A stretch of 64,000 nucleotides of DNA, taken from Desulfosediminicola ganghwensis. GTDB taxonomy: Bacteria > Desulfobacterota > Desulfobulbia > Desulfobulbales > Desulfocapsaceae. Below are positions 1 to 8,483 of this stretch, in pieces. The stretch's first letter is position 1. Every line of letters begins with the position of its first letter. Under the pieces are notes generated by a model. It ran no database searches, was not told the origin of the DNA, and saw only the letters and a list, made by a program, of their open reading frames with translations. The translations under genes were made by a program, and so were the position numbers. The DNA is taken from positions 2,751,001-2,815,000 of the forward strand of contig NZ_CP050699.1 of the NCBI RefSeq assembly GCF_005116675.2, read 5' to 3'.

Positions 1-1
1 A

Positions 2-121
2 TGGAACCCACGTATCCTTCCGCATTCTTATGCAGGGTATGAGGACGAGTTCCGTGAGTACATGGTTGAAGCCGGTCTTCCTGTTGAGAAAGAGTTGCCT
101 CCTCAGAAGGATGAGGAATAA
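2..121 (+). CDS. dsrM: DsrM C-terminal end (partial)
   Basis: An open frame enters from the left edge and stops with TAA at 119-121, giving about 39 residues ending in an acidic/basic tail (ELPPQKDEE). The fragment is too short to identify by itself. The assignment to the cytochrome b subunit DsrM rests on position: the next four genes are dsrK, dsrJ, dsrO and dsrP in the order always seen for the dsrMKJOP operon of sulfate reducers, where dsrM comes first. DsrM would be the membrane subunit exchanging electrons with the quinone pool and passing them to DsrK on the cytoplasmic side. The gap to dsrK is 37 bp, consistent with one transcript. Confidence 0.7.
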   Translation, partial: WNPRILPHSYAGYEDEFREYMVEAGLPVEKELPPQKDEE

Positions 122-158
122 CAGATCTCCCAAACTTGCTTATAAGGAATAAATAGCG

Positions 159-1793
159 ATGTCAGTTCCAAAATTAGAACAATTATCAAAAAGCGTGGTG
201 AAGGGGCCATCCTTGGCAACTGGAGCGGTGCCGACCAAGGACTGGATGGAAATCCCGGTCGAGTTTAAGCCTGGAAATTACGCCTACCCCGCCAAAAAGG
301 AAAAAGTTGAGTACCTCAACAGCCAGAAAGGTCTCCATTTCCCGAATGCCCGTGAGTGGTCTCCTGAGGATGACGACTGGAAGCTGCCGGAAGACTGGAA
401 GGATATTATCCTCCAGGGCCTGAAAGAGCGACTGGACAAGTTCCGTTCCCTGAAGATCTTCATGGATTGTTGTGTACGTTGTGGTGCATGTGCCGACAAA
501 TGTCACTTCTTCCTCGGAACCGGTGACCCTAAAAACATGCCGGTACTTCGTGCAGAGCTGCTCCGCTCCGTCTACCGTAACGATTTCACCCTCGGTGGTA
601 AGATCCTCGGTAAGATGGTTGGTGGTCGAGAGATGACCGTAGGCGTCCTGAAAGAGTGGTTCATGTACTCGTATCAGTGTACTGAGTGTCGTCGCTGTTC
701 CGTATTCTGCCCGTACGGCATTGATACCGCAGAGATCACCATGATGCTCCGCGAGCTTCTGCACCTGGTAGGTGTCGGTATCAACTGGATTCTGGAGCCA
801 GCCTCCAACTCCAACCGTACCGGTAACCATATGGGTCTGCAGCCGCATACCTTCAAGGACAACGTTGACTTCCTCGTAGATGACGTTGAGAACCTGACCG
901 GCGTACGTCCGAACGTTACCTTCAACCGTAAAGGTGCAGAGGTTCTGTTCATTACTCCTTCCGCCGACGTATTTGCCGAGCCTGGTCTCTATACCGCCAT
1001 GGGTTACATGATCCTCTTTGAAGCGATTGGCCTGGATTACACCTGGTCAACCTACGCTTCCGAGGGTGGTAACTTTGGTCTCTTTACCAATAACGAGACC
1101 ATGAAGAAGCTCAACGCCAAGATGTATGCAGAGGCAGAGCGCCTCGGCGTCAAGTACATTATCGGTGGTGAGTGTGGTCATATGTGGCGTGTACTCCATC
1201 AGTATATGGACACCATGAACGGTCCGGCCGACTTCCTGGAAACCCCTGTATCTGCTATTACAGGTACCAAATTCCAGAACGCAGCCTCAACCAAGATGGT
1301 ACATATCACTGAGTTTACCGCCGACCTTATCAAGCATGGTAAGCTGAAGTTCGATAAGAGCCGCAACAGCCATGTCAAGGCGACTTTCCATGACTCCTGT
1401 AACACTTCTCGTGCAATGGGTCTTTTGGATGAGCCTCGCTACGTTCTTGATCATGTTGTCGACTGGGTAGAAATGCCGGAAGGAACCATTCGCGAGCAGA
1501 CTTTCTGCTGTGGCTCCGGTACAGGTTTGAACACCGACGAGATCATGGAACTGAGGATGCGCTCAGGTTTTCCACGTGCTAACGCGGTTCAGTATGTACG
1601 CGACAAGTTCGACGTCAACATGCTCTCCTGTGTATGCGCAATCGACCGTGCAACCCTGACTTCCCTGAATAACTACTGGACCCCTGAAGTAGGTGTCTGT
1701 GGTGTTTCCGAGCTTGTCGGTAACGCGATTGTTCAGGAGAACGAAGGCGAGAACCGCGCTAACCTCGATGAAGGTCTTCGCACGCTTGTGTGA
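159..1793 (+). CDS. dsrK: DsrK, HdrD-like iron-sulfur subunit of DsrMKJOP
   Basis: This is the cytoplasmic catalytic-type subunit of the DsrMKJOP complex, thought to pass electrons from membrane DsrM to the DsrC trisulfide in dissimilatory sulfite reduction. The 544-residue protein has two ferredoxin-type [4Fe-4S] motifs, CVRCGACADKC near residues 105-115 and CTECRRCSVFC near 174-184. Heterodisulfide-reductase-like cysteine-rich segments follow, including FHDSC and CCGSGTG in the C-terminal third, as expected for the HdrD/GlpC family. AAGGAA lies about 10 nt upstream of the ATG. DsrJ follows 31 bp downstream. The family assignment is firm; whether the organism reduces sulfate or oxidises or disproportionates sulfur cannot be decided from this operon alone. 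Confidence 0.95.
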   Translation: MSVPKLEQLSKSVVKGPSLATGAVPTKDWMEIPVEFKPGNYAYPAKKEKVEYLNSQKGLHFPNAREWSPEDDDWKLPEDWKDIILQGLKERLDKFRSLKIFMDCCVRCGACADKCHFFLGTGDPKNMPVLRAELLRSVYRNDFTLGGKILGKMVGGREMTVGVLKEWFMYSYQCTECRRCSVFCPYGIDTAEITMMLRELLHLVGVGINWILEPASNSNRTGNHMGLQPHTFKDNVDFLVDDVENLTGVRPNVTFNRKGAEVLFITPSADVFAEPGLYTAMGYMILFEAIGLDYTWSTYASEGGNFGLFTNNETMKKLNAKMYAEAERLGVKYIIGGECGHMWRVLHQYMDTMNGPADFLETPVSAITGTKFQNAASTKMVHITEFTADLIKHGKLKFDKSRNSHVKATFHDSCNTSRAMGLLDEPRYVLDHVVDWVEMPEGTIREQTFCCGSGTGLNTDEIMELRMRSGFPRANAVQYVRDKFDVNMLSCVCAIDRATLTSLNNYWTPEVGVCGVSELVGNAIVQENEGENRANLDEGLRTLV

Positions 1794-1824
1794 TAAATCC
1801 TGACCAGAACATAGGAGTATGACC

Positions 1825-2226
1825 ATGTTTAACAAACGTATAGTAATACCAGGACTGCTGATTTTCGTCCTTTTTGTCACGTTTCCCTTCTGGTACAACG
1901 GATTGTCCGCAGGTCCGATGCCAAAGCCTGAATTACCACCAGGAGGTGAAAAAGAGTGTGTTGCCCCAGCCAGTGAGATGCGTGCCAAGCATATGAAACT
2001 TCTCAATGAATGGCGCGATGCTGCGCTTCGCGAAGGCAAGCGTGATATGATCAACGTCAACGGCGTTGACTACCGTAGAAGCCTGCAGTTGGCATGTATG
2101 GAGTGTCACTCCAACAAAGAAAAATTTTGTGATGAATGCCACGTGTATGTTGACGTAACTCCAAAATGCTGGAACTGCCATATTACGCCCGCTGATATAG
2201 AAGCGAAGAATAAGGAGACGCACTGA
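1825..2226 (+). CDS. dsrJ: DsrJ, periplasmic triheme cytochrome c
   Basis: A 133-residue exported cytochrome of the DsrMKJOP complex. An N-terminal hydrophobic segment (roughly residues 8-24) acts as signal or anchor. Three CxxCH haem sites are visible: CMECH, CDECH and CWNCH, all in the C-terminal half. DsrJ is known for three haems with different axial ligands in the periplasmic module with DsrO. I start at ATG 1825 rather than the ATG two codons earlier, because AGGAG at 1813-1817 is 7 nt before 1825 but only 1 nt before the earlier codon. The stop overlaps the dsrO start (TGATG), implying translational coupling. Confidence 0.95.
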   Translation: MFNKRIVIPGLLIFVLFVTFPFWYNGLSAGPMPKPELPPGGEKECVAPASEMRAKHMKLLNEWRDAALREGKRDMINVNGVDYRRSLQLACMECHSNKEKFCDECHVYVDVTPKCWNCHITPADIEAKNKETH

Positions 2227-3038
2227 TGGATAATAACAGAAGAAAATTTCTGAAAATGGCTGGTGCCACTGCACTTGCTGGCATTGGCGCCCCGGCGGTC
2301 GTTAAGTTGACCTCGACCTCTGCGCATGCTTCTTCAGCAGCGCATGGAGCACCAGCAGTGGCAGCACATGCAGAAGGTGGAAGCGATGGTATCCGACTTG
2401 GCCTTCTCATCGATATGCGTAAACTCTACGGCAAGCCGGAGTTGATCGAAAAAGCCGTTAATGCATGTAACTCGCATCATAATATTCCAAAGATTGAGAG
2501 CAAAAAAAGCGAAATCAAATGGATCTGGCCTATGCCTTTTCCAAATGCTTTCCCTGAGCACTCGCACTATCACTACCCAAAGCAGGCCCAGGAAAATAAA
2601 TTTCCTGTGCTCTGTAACCACTGTGATAATCCACCATGTGTCCGTGTTTGCCCGACCCAGGCTACTTTTGTAGAGAAGGAAACCGGCATTGTAGCTATGG
2701 ATTATCATCGTTGTATCGGCTGTCGTTTTTGTATGGTCGGTTGTCCATACGGTGCACGTAGCTTTAACTGGTTTGACCCGCGTGAACACATTGAGAAGTA
2801 CAATCCAGAATTCCCAACCCGTATGCGCGGTGTTGTAGAGAAATGTACTTTCTGTGATGAGCGTCTTGCACGTGGTCTTGAGCCTGCGTGTGTTGAAGCT
2901 GTCAAGGAAAGCGGCGCTTTTGTATTCGGTGACTTGAATGACCCGAATTCAGAGATCCGCCAGATCCTAGACAAGGAGCCTACGATCCAGAGAAAGCCTG
3001 CTCTGGGAACCAAACCGTCAGTCTTTTACATAGTGTGA
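2226..3038 (+). CDS. dsrO: DsrO, Tat-exported ferredoxin subunit
   Basis: A periplasmic iron-sulfur subunit of DsrMKJOP that should relay electrons between DsrJ haems and membrane DsrP. The N-terminus carries a twin-arginine signal (NNRRKFLKMAG) followed by an Ala-rich hydrophobic stretch and an AHA-type cleavage region near residue 35. Downstream are several 4Fe-4S cysteine clusters of the DMSO reductase B-subunit type: CNHCDNPPCVRVC, CIGCRFCMVGC and CTFCDERLARG with a later Cys. The length of 270 residues is usual. It starts on the last base of the dsrJ stop, and dsrP begins 7 bp after its own stop. Confidence 0.95.
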   Translation: MDNNRRKFLKMAGATALAGIGAPAVVKLTSTSAHASSAAHGAPAVAAHAEGGSDGIRLGLLIDMRKLYGKPELIEKAVNACNSHHNIPKIESKKSEIKWIWPMPFPNAFPEHSHYHYPKQAQENKFPVLCNHCDNPPCVRVCPTQATFVEKETGIVAMDYHRCIGCRFCMVGCPYGARSFNWFDPREHIEKYNPEFPTRMRGVVEKCTFCDERLARGLEPACVEAVKESGAFVFGDLNDPNSEIRQILDKEPTIQRKPALGTKPSVFYIV

Positions 3039-3045
3039 GGTCGTC

Positions 3046-4224
3046 ATGATAGAAAAAGCGTTGAAAGGCAATAGTGCCTACTGGATGTGGCTCGCTTTCC
3101 TGAGCGCATTCATTGCAGTTGGAGCTTTCTGCTACTACCGGCAGTTCACAATTGGTATGGGACTGACCGGTATGGGACGTGACCTCTCCTGGGGTCTCTA
3201 TATTTCTCAGTTTACCTTTCTGGTTGGTGTGGCTGCTGGTGGATTGATGCTGGTTCTCCCATACTATATCCACAACTACAAAGTTTTCGGACGTATCACT
3301 ATTCTTGGTGAGTTTCTCGCCATTGGTGCGCTGATTATCTGTCTGATGTTCATCCTTGCCGATGTTGGTCAGGTAGATCGTGGTTTGAACATGATTTTCT
3401 ACCCAACCCCTAATTCCATGTTGTTCTGGGATATGTTGGTACTGTGGGGTTATCTTATTCTCAACGTGATCTGTGGTTGGGTTATTCTTACCGCTGAGCG
3501 CAAGCAGGTTGCTCCACCGAAATGGGTTTATATCTTCGTATATATTTCCATTCCGTTTGCTGTTTCCATCCACACCGTAACCGCGATGCTGTATATGGGT
3601 CTGCCAGGTAAACATCTCTGGTTGACTGCGATTACCGCACCACGATTCCTCGCTTCCGCGTTTGCGGCCGGACCTGCCATCATCGTTATTGCATGTCTTG
3701 TCATGAAGCGTGTTGCTAATTTTGATGCTGGTAAAGAGGCGATCAGTAAGCTGACCACCATCATTATGTACGCAGCGATTATTAACGCGTTCTTCATGCT
3801 GCTGGAATTCTTTGTGGGCTGGTATTCGAACATTCCGGGTCATAAGCACTCCCTTGAGTACCTCTTCTTCGGTCTTGAGCATCACGGGCATGTGTATAAT
3901 AACCTTGTTCCTTTCATGTGGACCGCGACATTCCTCTGCTTTGGTTCACTTGCAGTCTTCGGTTACATGAAGATTACCAAGGTGTACAACGAGGCACTGA
4001 TTGGGCTTGCCTGTGCGGGTACCTTTGTCGCTCTTTACCTTGATAAGGGACTTGGCTTCCTCTTTGGTGGATTGGTTGTTAGCCCACTCGAAGAGATCAA
4101 CGAGTACTACCCGACTGCTAACGAAATTGGTATTACGCTCGGTATCTGGGCTGCAGGTATCCTGATCGTAACCATCCTCTACAAAATTGCAGTGGGTGTA
4201 GAGCACGAGGTAGAAGGACACTAA
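3046..4224 (+). CDS. dsrP: DsrP, NrfD-like membrane subunit
   Basis: An integral membrane protein of 392 residues with about ten hydrophobic segments spread over its whole length, matching the NrfD/PsrC-type quinone-interacting subunit of the DsrMKJOP complex. The first helix begins around residue 13 and the last spans roughly 360-382, with a short charged C-terminus. It likely exchanges electrons between the menaquinone pool and the periplasmic DsrO/DsrJ module. GAGG 5 nt before the ATG is the ribosome-binding site. It is the last gene of the operon: a strong intrinsic terminator begins 19 bp after its stop. Confidence 0.95.
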   Translation: MIEKALKGNSAYWMWLAFLSAFIAVGAFCYYRQFTIGMGLTGMGRDLSWGLYISQFTFLVGVAAGGLMLVLPYYIHNYKVFGRITILGEFLAIGALIICLMFILADVGQVDRGLNMIFYPTPNSMLFWDMLVLWGYLILNVICGWVILTAERKQVAPPKWVYIFVYISIPFAVSIHTVTAMLYMGLPGKHLWLTAITAPRFLASAFAAGPAIIVIACLVMKRVANFDAGKEAISKLTTIIMYAAIINAFFMLLEFFVGWYSNIPGHKHSLEYLFFGLEHHGHVYNNLVPFMWTATFLCFGSLAVFGYMKITKVYNEALIGLACAGTFVALYLDKGLGFLFGGLVVSPLEEINEYYPTANEIGITLGIWAAGILIVTILYKIAVGVEHEVEGH

Positions 4225-4242
4225 TCGTCTTCTTTTACATAT

Positions 4243-4276
4243 AAAAAGCCCCCGAGAAATCGGGGGCTTTTTTTTT
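4243..4276 (+). terminator. Intrinsic terminator after dsrP
   Basis: The arms AAAAAGCCCCCGA (4243-4255) and TCGGGGGCTTTTT (4260-4272) form a 13-bp perfect stem closed by a GAAA tetraloop and followed by a run of T to 4276. It is placed directly after the dsr operon and before the next independent gene. Confidence 0.95.
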
Positions 4277-4345
4277 GCCTGAAATTTGGTATATTGTGCA
4301 AAATGTGCGTAATGGCGAGTAATTATTCTGCAGAGAGAGGTGGCG

Positions 4346-4987
4346 GTGAACACAAAACGGGTACTGATCGTTTACTACTCATTTTCGGGACAAACCCAGT
4401 TGCTGATACAAAAACTGGTTAATGGCCTTGAAAAGGAAGGCGTTGAGGTGGTATTGGAGCGACTGGAGCCTGTCGTTCATATCACTTTTCCTTTTCTGAC
4501 ATGGAAGAAAATGGCGGATGTGATGATTTCATCGTTTTTTCGACGACATGTGCAAATATTTCCAGTGGACCATTTGGTAGACCGGAAATGGGATTCAGTG
4601 ATACTTGCCGGGCCTACCTGGTCATATAATCCAAGTGGTCCCATGCTTGATTTTCTCGACAGGTATGGCAGGAAACTACTTGCCGACACAACTGTAATAC
4701 CGTTTATCTCATGTCGGTCATACTGGAGGGTTCACTACTGGGGGCTGAAAGCAATTCTGAAAAACTTCGGGGCCAGGGTCAAATCCCCAATAGTGTATCT
4801 TCATTCGAGCTCGGAACCATGGCGTACCATCGGGCTTTTCCTGCAGTTGGTCGGTCGCCTGCCCCGTTTAGAATCTTCCTGGTTCAGGAAACGTTATCCT
4901 CGATATGGTCACAGTAAAGAACAGTACGAGGATGCCATAGAACGGGGGCGTGAACTGGCAATTGAACTGGCTGAGAGATCCGAATGA
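4346..4987 (+). CDS. Flavodoxin-like / NADPH-dependent FMN reductase-type protein
   Basis: A 213-residue protein with a flavodoxin-type phosphate-binding start: a beta strand RVLIVYYS followed by FSGQTQ, equivalent to the T/S-x-T-G-N/Q-T loop binding FMN. A second landmark is AGPTWSYNPSGPM, the conserved G-P-x-W family loop beside the flavin. I choose GTG 4346, since GAGAGAGG at 4333-4340 sits 5 nt upstream; the in-frame GTG at 4340 overlaps that site. It is monocistronic: preceded by the dsr terminator and followed by a convergent gene. The likely role is FMN-dependent electron transfer or quinone/disulfide reduction; partner and substrate are unknown. Confidence 0.75.
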   Translation: MNTKRVLIVYYSFSGQTQLLIQKLVNGLEKEGVEVVLERLEPVVHITFPFLTWKKMADVMISSFFRRHVQIFPVDHLVDRKWDSVILAGPTWSYNPSGPMLDFLDRYGRKLLADTTVIPFISCRSYWRVHYWGLKAILKNFGARVKSPIVYLHSSSEPWRTIGLFLQLVGRLPRLESSWFRKRYPRYGHSKEQYEDAIERGRELAIELAERSE

Positions 4988-5087
4988 TGAGCCTGTGAGT
5001 TTTTGCTGTCAAAGACTCATTAAAAAAGTTTCAGAACTGATGATCTTTTTCGCGCAAACGCATCAAGGCCGGCGCTGAGGTTCGATA

Positions 5088-5882
5088 CTACGGCCACTCA
5101 CCTTTGAGGTAGAGATCGAAATAAAAATGTATGGTTGGTGCGTAGAACAGATACACCAGACCTGCCAGCGAGAGAAAAGGCCCGAAAGGGATTTTGGTCT
5201 TACCGCCTTTCTTCTGAATGAGCATTGCGGCAATACCGACTATTGAGCCGGAAAGCGAGCTTGCGAAGAAAATAAAGGGCAATGACTGCCAGCCCAGAAA
5301 TGCACCGAGCATGGCCAGTAACTTGATATCGCCACCACCCATGCCATCTTGTTTTCGCCAGATGAAATAGAGCAGGGCAATAGCATAGAGAACGCCGCCG
5401 CCTGCAAGTATGCCTATCAGTGAGTCAGACCAGCTGACATAGGGATTGACCAGAGAAAATAGAAAGCCGAGCACAATACCTGGCAGGCTGATTACATCAG
5501 GTATGATCTGCAGGTGAATGTCTATATAAATAATAGCCAGCAAGGCTGCGCAGAAGATAAAATAACCGGCCGCGGCAACGGAAAGGCCGAATTTGGCGAA
5601 AACCGCCATTGAGAGCACTGCCATCAGAATTTCCACCACCGGATATTGCAGCGAAATTTTTACATCGCAGTGACGGCACTTTCCGAGTTGGACAATATAG
5701 CTCAGAACAGGTATATTCTCATACCATGCGAGTGAATGTTTACATACAGGACAATGTGAAGCGGGAAATACGATTGACGCATCTTCTTCTGGCAGGCGCA
5801 GAATAACAACGTTCAGAAAGCTTCCTACAATAGCACCCAAAAGTGCCGAAAACACCAGTATCATCGGGTCGGTTACAACCAT
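5088..5882 (-). CDS. pilD: Prepilin peptidase / N-methyltransferase (PilD/GspO family)
   Basis: A membrane aspartic peptidase that cleaves the leader of type IV pilins or type II pseudopilins and may methylate the new N-terminus. The 264-residue sequence starts with a helix containing GAIVGSFLNVVILRLP. Next comes the zinc-binding pair CPVC (near 44-47) and CRHC (near 69-72). The two catalytic aspartates lie in YIDIHLQIIPD and in GGGDIKLLAMLGAFLGW. About seven to eight hydrophobic segments are visible. GAGG lies 6 nt before the start. Its natural clients in this window are the type II secretion genes at the right end; the shorter CpaA-type enzyme at 46.1 kb probably serves the Flp pilin instead. 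Confidence 0.95.
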   Translation of the reverse strand: MVVTDPMILVFSALLGAIVGSFLNVVILRLPEEDASIVFPASHCPVCKHSLAWYENIPVLSYIVQLGKCRHCDVKISLQYPVVEILMAVLSMAVFAKFGLSVAAAGYFIFCAALLAIIYIDIHLQIIPDVISLPGIVLGFLFSLVNPYVSWSDSLIGILAGGGVLYAIALLYFIWRKQDGMGGGDIKLLAMLGAFLGWQSLPFIFFASSLSGSIVGIAAMLIQKKGGKTKIPFGPFLSLAGLVYLFYAPTIHFYFDLYLKGEWP

Positions 5883-5946
5883 TCACAGCCTCATTTCATA
5901 AACAGTAATCTGAAGTATCTCAAACCAAAAAAGAGCAGACGTAACT

Positions 5947-6738
5947 ATGCCACAATATCAGGAAAAAACAATAGTTACCCGTGTAGAGCACTTGTCGGAT
6001 GAAAACGTCCGGCTAACACTCAAAGCACCGCAGATAGCCAGTGCTTGCAAACCGGGTCAATTTGTCATGATTCGTGCCGCTTTAGGCAAAGATCCGCTAT
6101 TGCGGAGACCGTTTTCAATCCATCAGGCTGATTCCAGCGGTCATATCCAAGTGTATTTCAAGATTGTCGGCCGTGGAACAGATCTTCTTGCTCACCTGAA
6201 AGTGGGAGAAGAGGTTTCAGTACTGGGGCCACTCGGCAAGGCTTTCACCATCGATAAAGACCGACCGGTTTGTCTTGTCGGTGGCGGCCTGGGCATTGCA
6301 CCAATGCTCTATCTCGCCAAAGAGATCAGTCGCAGTAAGACAGGTTCTACCAATGGAGATCTGGTGATACTTGGCGGCCGTACAAAAGGTGAGGTTGAAC
6401 CTGTAATGGCTGACTTTGATGAAATCGGCATTCGTACTCTTGCAACCACGGATGACGGTTCCTACGGCACTAAAGGTTTTGTGACCGAACTTCTCAAAAG
6501 TTCTGACTTGCCTGCAAACACGCAGGTGTATGCCTGCGGGCCTGAGCCTATGATGGGTGCTGTAAGCCTCTGGTGCGAAGAACAGAAACTCGCCTGCCAG
6601 GTATCAGTCGAAAGTGTCATGGCTTGCGGTATGGGTGCCTGCCTGGGCTGTTCCAGACCTGTCGGCGATGGTAAATATGTTCATGTCTGTCTGGATGGTC
6701 CGGTTTTTGATGCAAGGGAGCTGAAATGGAATTCGTAA
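5947..6738 (+). CDS. pyrK: PyrK, dihydroorotate dehydrogenase electron-transfer subunit
   Basis: This subunit carries FAD and a [2Fe-2S] cluster and lets class 1B PyrD use NAD+ as electron acceptor in pyrimidine synthesis. In 263 residues it shows the FAD motif RRPFSI (about 57-62), the NAD-binding loop GGGLGIAPM (about 116-124) and the C-terminal cluster site CGMGACLGC followed by a fourth Cys in VHVCLDG. The last 13 bases overlap pyrD, as usual for this pair. The start ATG lies 64 bp from the divergent pilD start, so a pyrimidine-operon promoter probably sits in that short gap; no attenuator was recognised. Confidence 0.95.
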   Translation: MPQYQEKTIVTRVEHLSDENVRLTLKAPQIASACKPGQFVMIRAALGKDPLLRRPFSIHQADSSGHIQVYFKIVGRGTDLLAHLKVGEEVSVLGPLGKAFTIDKDRPVCLVGGGLGIAPMLYLAKEISRSKTGSTNGDLVILGGRTKGEVEPVMADFDEIGIRTLATTDDGSYGTKGFVTELLKSSDLPANTQVYACGPEPMMGAVSLWCEEQKLACQVSVESVMACGMGACLGCSRPVGDGKYVHVCLDGPVFDARELKWNS

Positions 6739-7685
6739 ATACCAGAGGCCCCGAATCCGGTGAGCCGGATCTGCGTGTAAAAATTGGCAGCCTGGAGCTT
6801 GCCAACCCGGTTATGACAGCTTCGGGAACATTCGGCTATGCCAGTGAGTTCGAAGAACTGATGAATCTGCAAAAGCTGGGAGCGGTGATAGTCAAGGGGA
6901 TCTCTCTTGAGCCGCGACCGGGAAATCCGCCGCCACGAATTGTGGAGACTGCCTGCGGTATGCTGAATGCGATTGGTTTGCAGAACGTCGGTGTCGATCG
7001 CTTTATTACAGAGAAAATGCCGTATCTCCATGGCCTTAATGTTCCTGTGATCGTCAACATCCTCGGTGGCTCGATTGAAGAATACCGGGAGATCACCAAA
7101 CGGCTCGAAGGCGTACCAGGGGTGGCGGGTATAGAGGTCAACATCTCCTGCCCAAACGTCAAAGAAGGCGGAGTTGCCTTCGGTGGCGATCCTAAGATGG
7201 CCGCAGCAGTAACTACTGCGGTCAAAGAGGTGTGCTCTGTTCCGGTGATCGTCAAGCTCTCTCCCAATGTAACAGATATCAAGGAGATGGCTTACGCTGT
7301 GCAGGAGGGCGGTGCCGACTCAATTTCCCTGATCAACACCTTGATCGGTATGGCCATTGATCTGAAAAAGAAGCGGCCTGAGCTGGCAAATGTCATTGGC
7401 GGTCTTTCCGGGCCGGCCATCAAGCCTGTTGCCTTGCGAATGGTCTTTGATGCGTCACAGGTTGTTTCCATCCCGCTTATTGGTATTGGCGGGATCGAAT
7501 CGGCAGAAGATGCCTTGGAATTCATGCTCGCCGGTGCCAGTGCGGTGCAGGTCGGGACAGCGAACTTTGTTAATCCCAGAGCGAGTGAAGATGTGGTTGA
7601 CGGTATCCGCGAGTATGTTCTGGAAGAAAAACTCGACTCAGTCCGGGAGATGATTGGCGGATTGAGACTTGATTGGATCAGATAG
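6726..7685 (+). CDS. pyrD: PyrD, class 1B dihydroorotate dehydrogenase
   Basis: Catalyses oxidation of dihydroorotate to orotate, the fourth step of UMP synthesis. The 319-residue TIM-barrel protein has the class 1 signatures MTASGTFGY near the N-terminus, VEVNISCPNVK-type active-site loop carrying the catalytic Cys of class 1B enzymes, and the FMN-phosphate region GIGGIESAEDALEFMLAGA near the C-terminus. AGGGAG lies 6 nt upstream of ATG 6726 inside pyrK. Pairing with pyrK confirms class 1B. The aroD gene follows closely, so pyrimidine and shikimate genes appear to share a transcript. Confidence 0.95.
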   Translation: MEFVNTRGPESGEPDLRVKIGSLELANPVMTASGTFGYASEFEELMNLQKLGAVIVKGISLEPRPGNPPPRIVETACGMLNAIGLQNVGVDRFITEKMPYLHGLNVPVIVNILGGSIEEYREITKRLEGVPGVAGIEVNISCPNVKEGGVAFGGDPKMAAAVTTAVKEVCSVPVIVKLSPNVTDIKEMAYAVQEGGADSISLINTLIGMAIDLKKKRPELANVIGGLSGPAIKPVALRMVFDASQVVSIPLIGIGGIESAEDALEFMLAGASAVQVGTANFVNPRASEDVVDGIREYVLEEKLDSVREMIGGLRLDWIR

Positions 7686-7745
7686 GGCCAACGGGCACCT
7701 GCCTTGGATTTAGAGCAAATGGGTGATAAAGGGATGGGAGAGGAA

Positions 7746-8438
7746 ATGCAGTCCGGTGGTCTGATTTGTGTAGCGATCGGTAAAGGTTCGGTGGCAGAGG
7801 CCATTGCCGCAGCTGAGATTGCCTCAGTTGAGGCCGATGTGGTGGAGATCCGGGTCGATGCTCTAGCTGATCCGGTAATTGAACCATTCCTTACCCGGAT
7901 AGATCGCCCTCTGCTCTTTACCTGCAGGCCGGATTGGGAAGGCGGCTTTTTTGCCGGGCCTGAAGAGAGCCGTTTGGCACTCCTGGAGGAGGCGGTGAGT
8001 AGAGGGGCTGCTTTTATTGATCTTGAGTTGAAGGCTCCGCAAAGCTCTTTTGATCGTTTGCTGACCGGCCTGCAGGCATCGTTTACCAAGCTCATCGTCT
8101 CTAATCACAACTTCGAGTCGACCGGTTCCAGAGAGGAGCTGCTGGATATTCTCACCGCTATGAAAGATAAAGGTGCGGATATCGGTAAGATCATCACCAC
8201 TGCCACGAACTTCAGCGATGTGCTGCGTGTATTGCAGTTGCAGGAGGATGCCCGCAAAATCGGTTTGCCGCTGATTGCTTTTTGCATGGGCCGCGCCGGA
8301 GTCATCAGCCGTTTAGCCACACTGGAGCTTGGTGGCTTTATGACCTACTGTGCACCGGACGATGGTGCAGGCACGGCGCCGGGGCAGATCTCAGTGACGG
8401 ATATGCGTCGCGCCCTGAAGTCCCTCTCGATCGATTGA
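7746..8438 (+). CDS. aroD: AroD, type I 3-dehydroquinate dehydratase
   Basis: Third step of the shikimate pathway, syn-dehydration of 3-dehydroquinate through a Schiff base. Type I landmarks are the strand VVEIRVDAL, the HN of IVSNHNFEST supplying the catalytic His, and the Schiff-base Lys in IGKIITTATNF. Several in-frame starts exist (TTG 7704, ATG 7719, 7734 and 7746). I prefer 7746 because GGGAG at 7736-7740 lies 5 nt before it and the product then begins just before the first barrel strand (about 230 residues, the usual size). It sits between pyrD (60 bp upstream) and aroE. Confidence 0.9.
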   Translation: MQSGGLICVAIGKGSVAEAIAAAEIASVEADVVEIRVDALADPVIEPFLTRIDRPLLFTCRPDWEGGFFAGPEESRLALLEEAVSRGAAFIDLELKAPQSSFDRLLTGLQASFTKLIVSNHNFESTGSREELLDILTAMKDKGADIGKIITTATNFSDVLRVLQLQEDARKIGLPLIAFCMGRAGVISRLATLELGGFMTYCAPDDGAGTAPGQISVTDMRRALKSLSID

Positions 8439-8483
8439 ACCCCTGATAACCATTCAGCAAATTGTAATAACCCGGAGTCGTAA

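Noticed and set aside
186-848. Long open frames on the minus strand through the dsr genes
   Set aside because: They are antisense shadows of genes with clear iron-sulfur, haem and membrane motifs; they show no domain resemblance or start signals.
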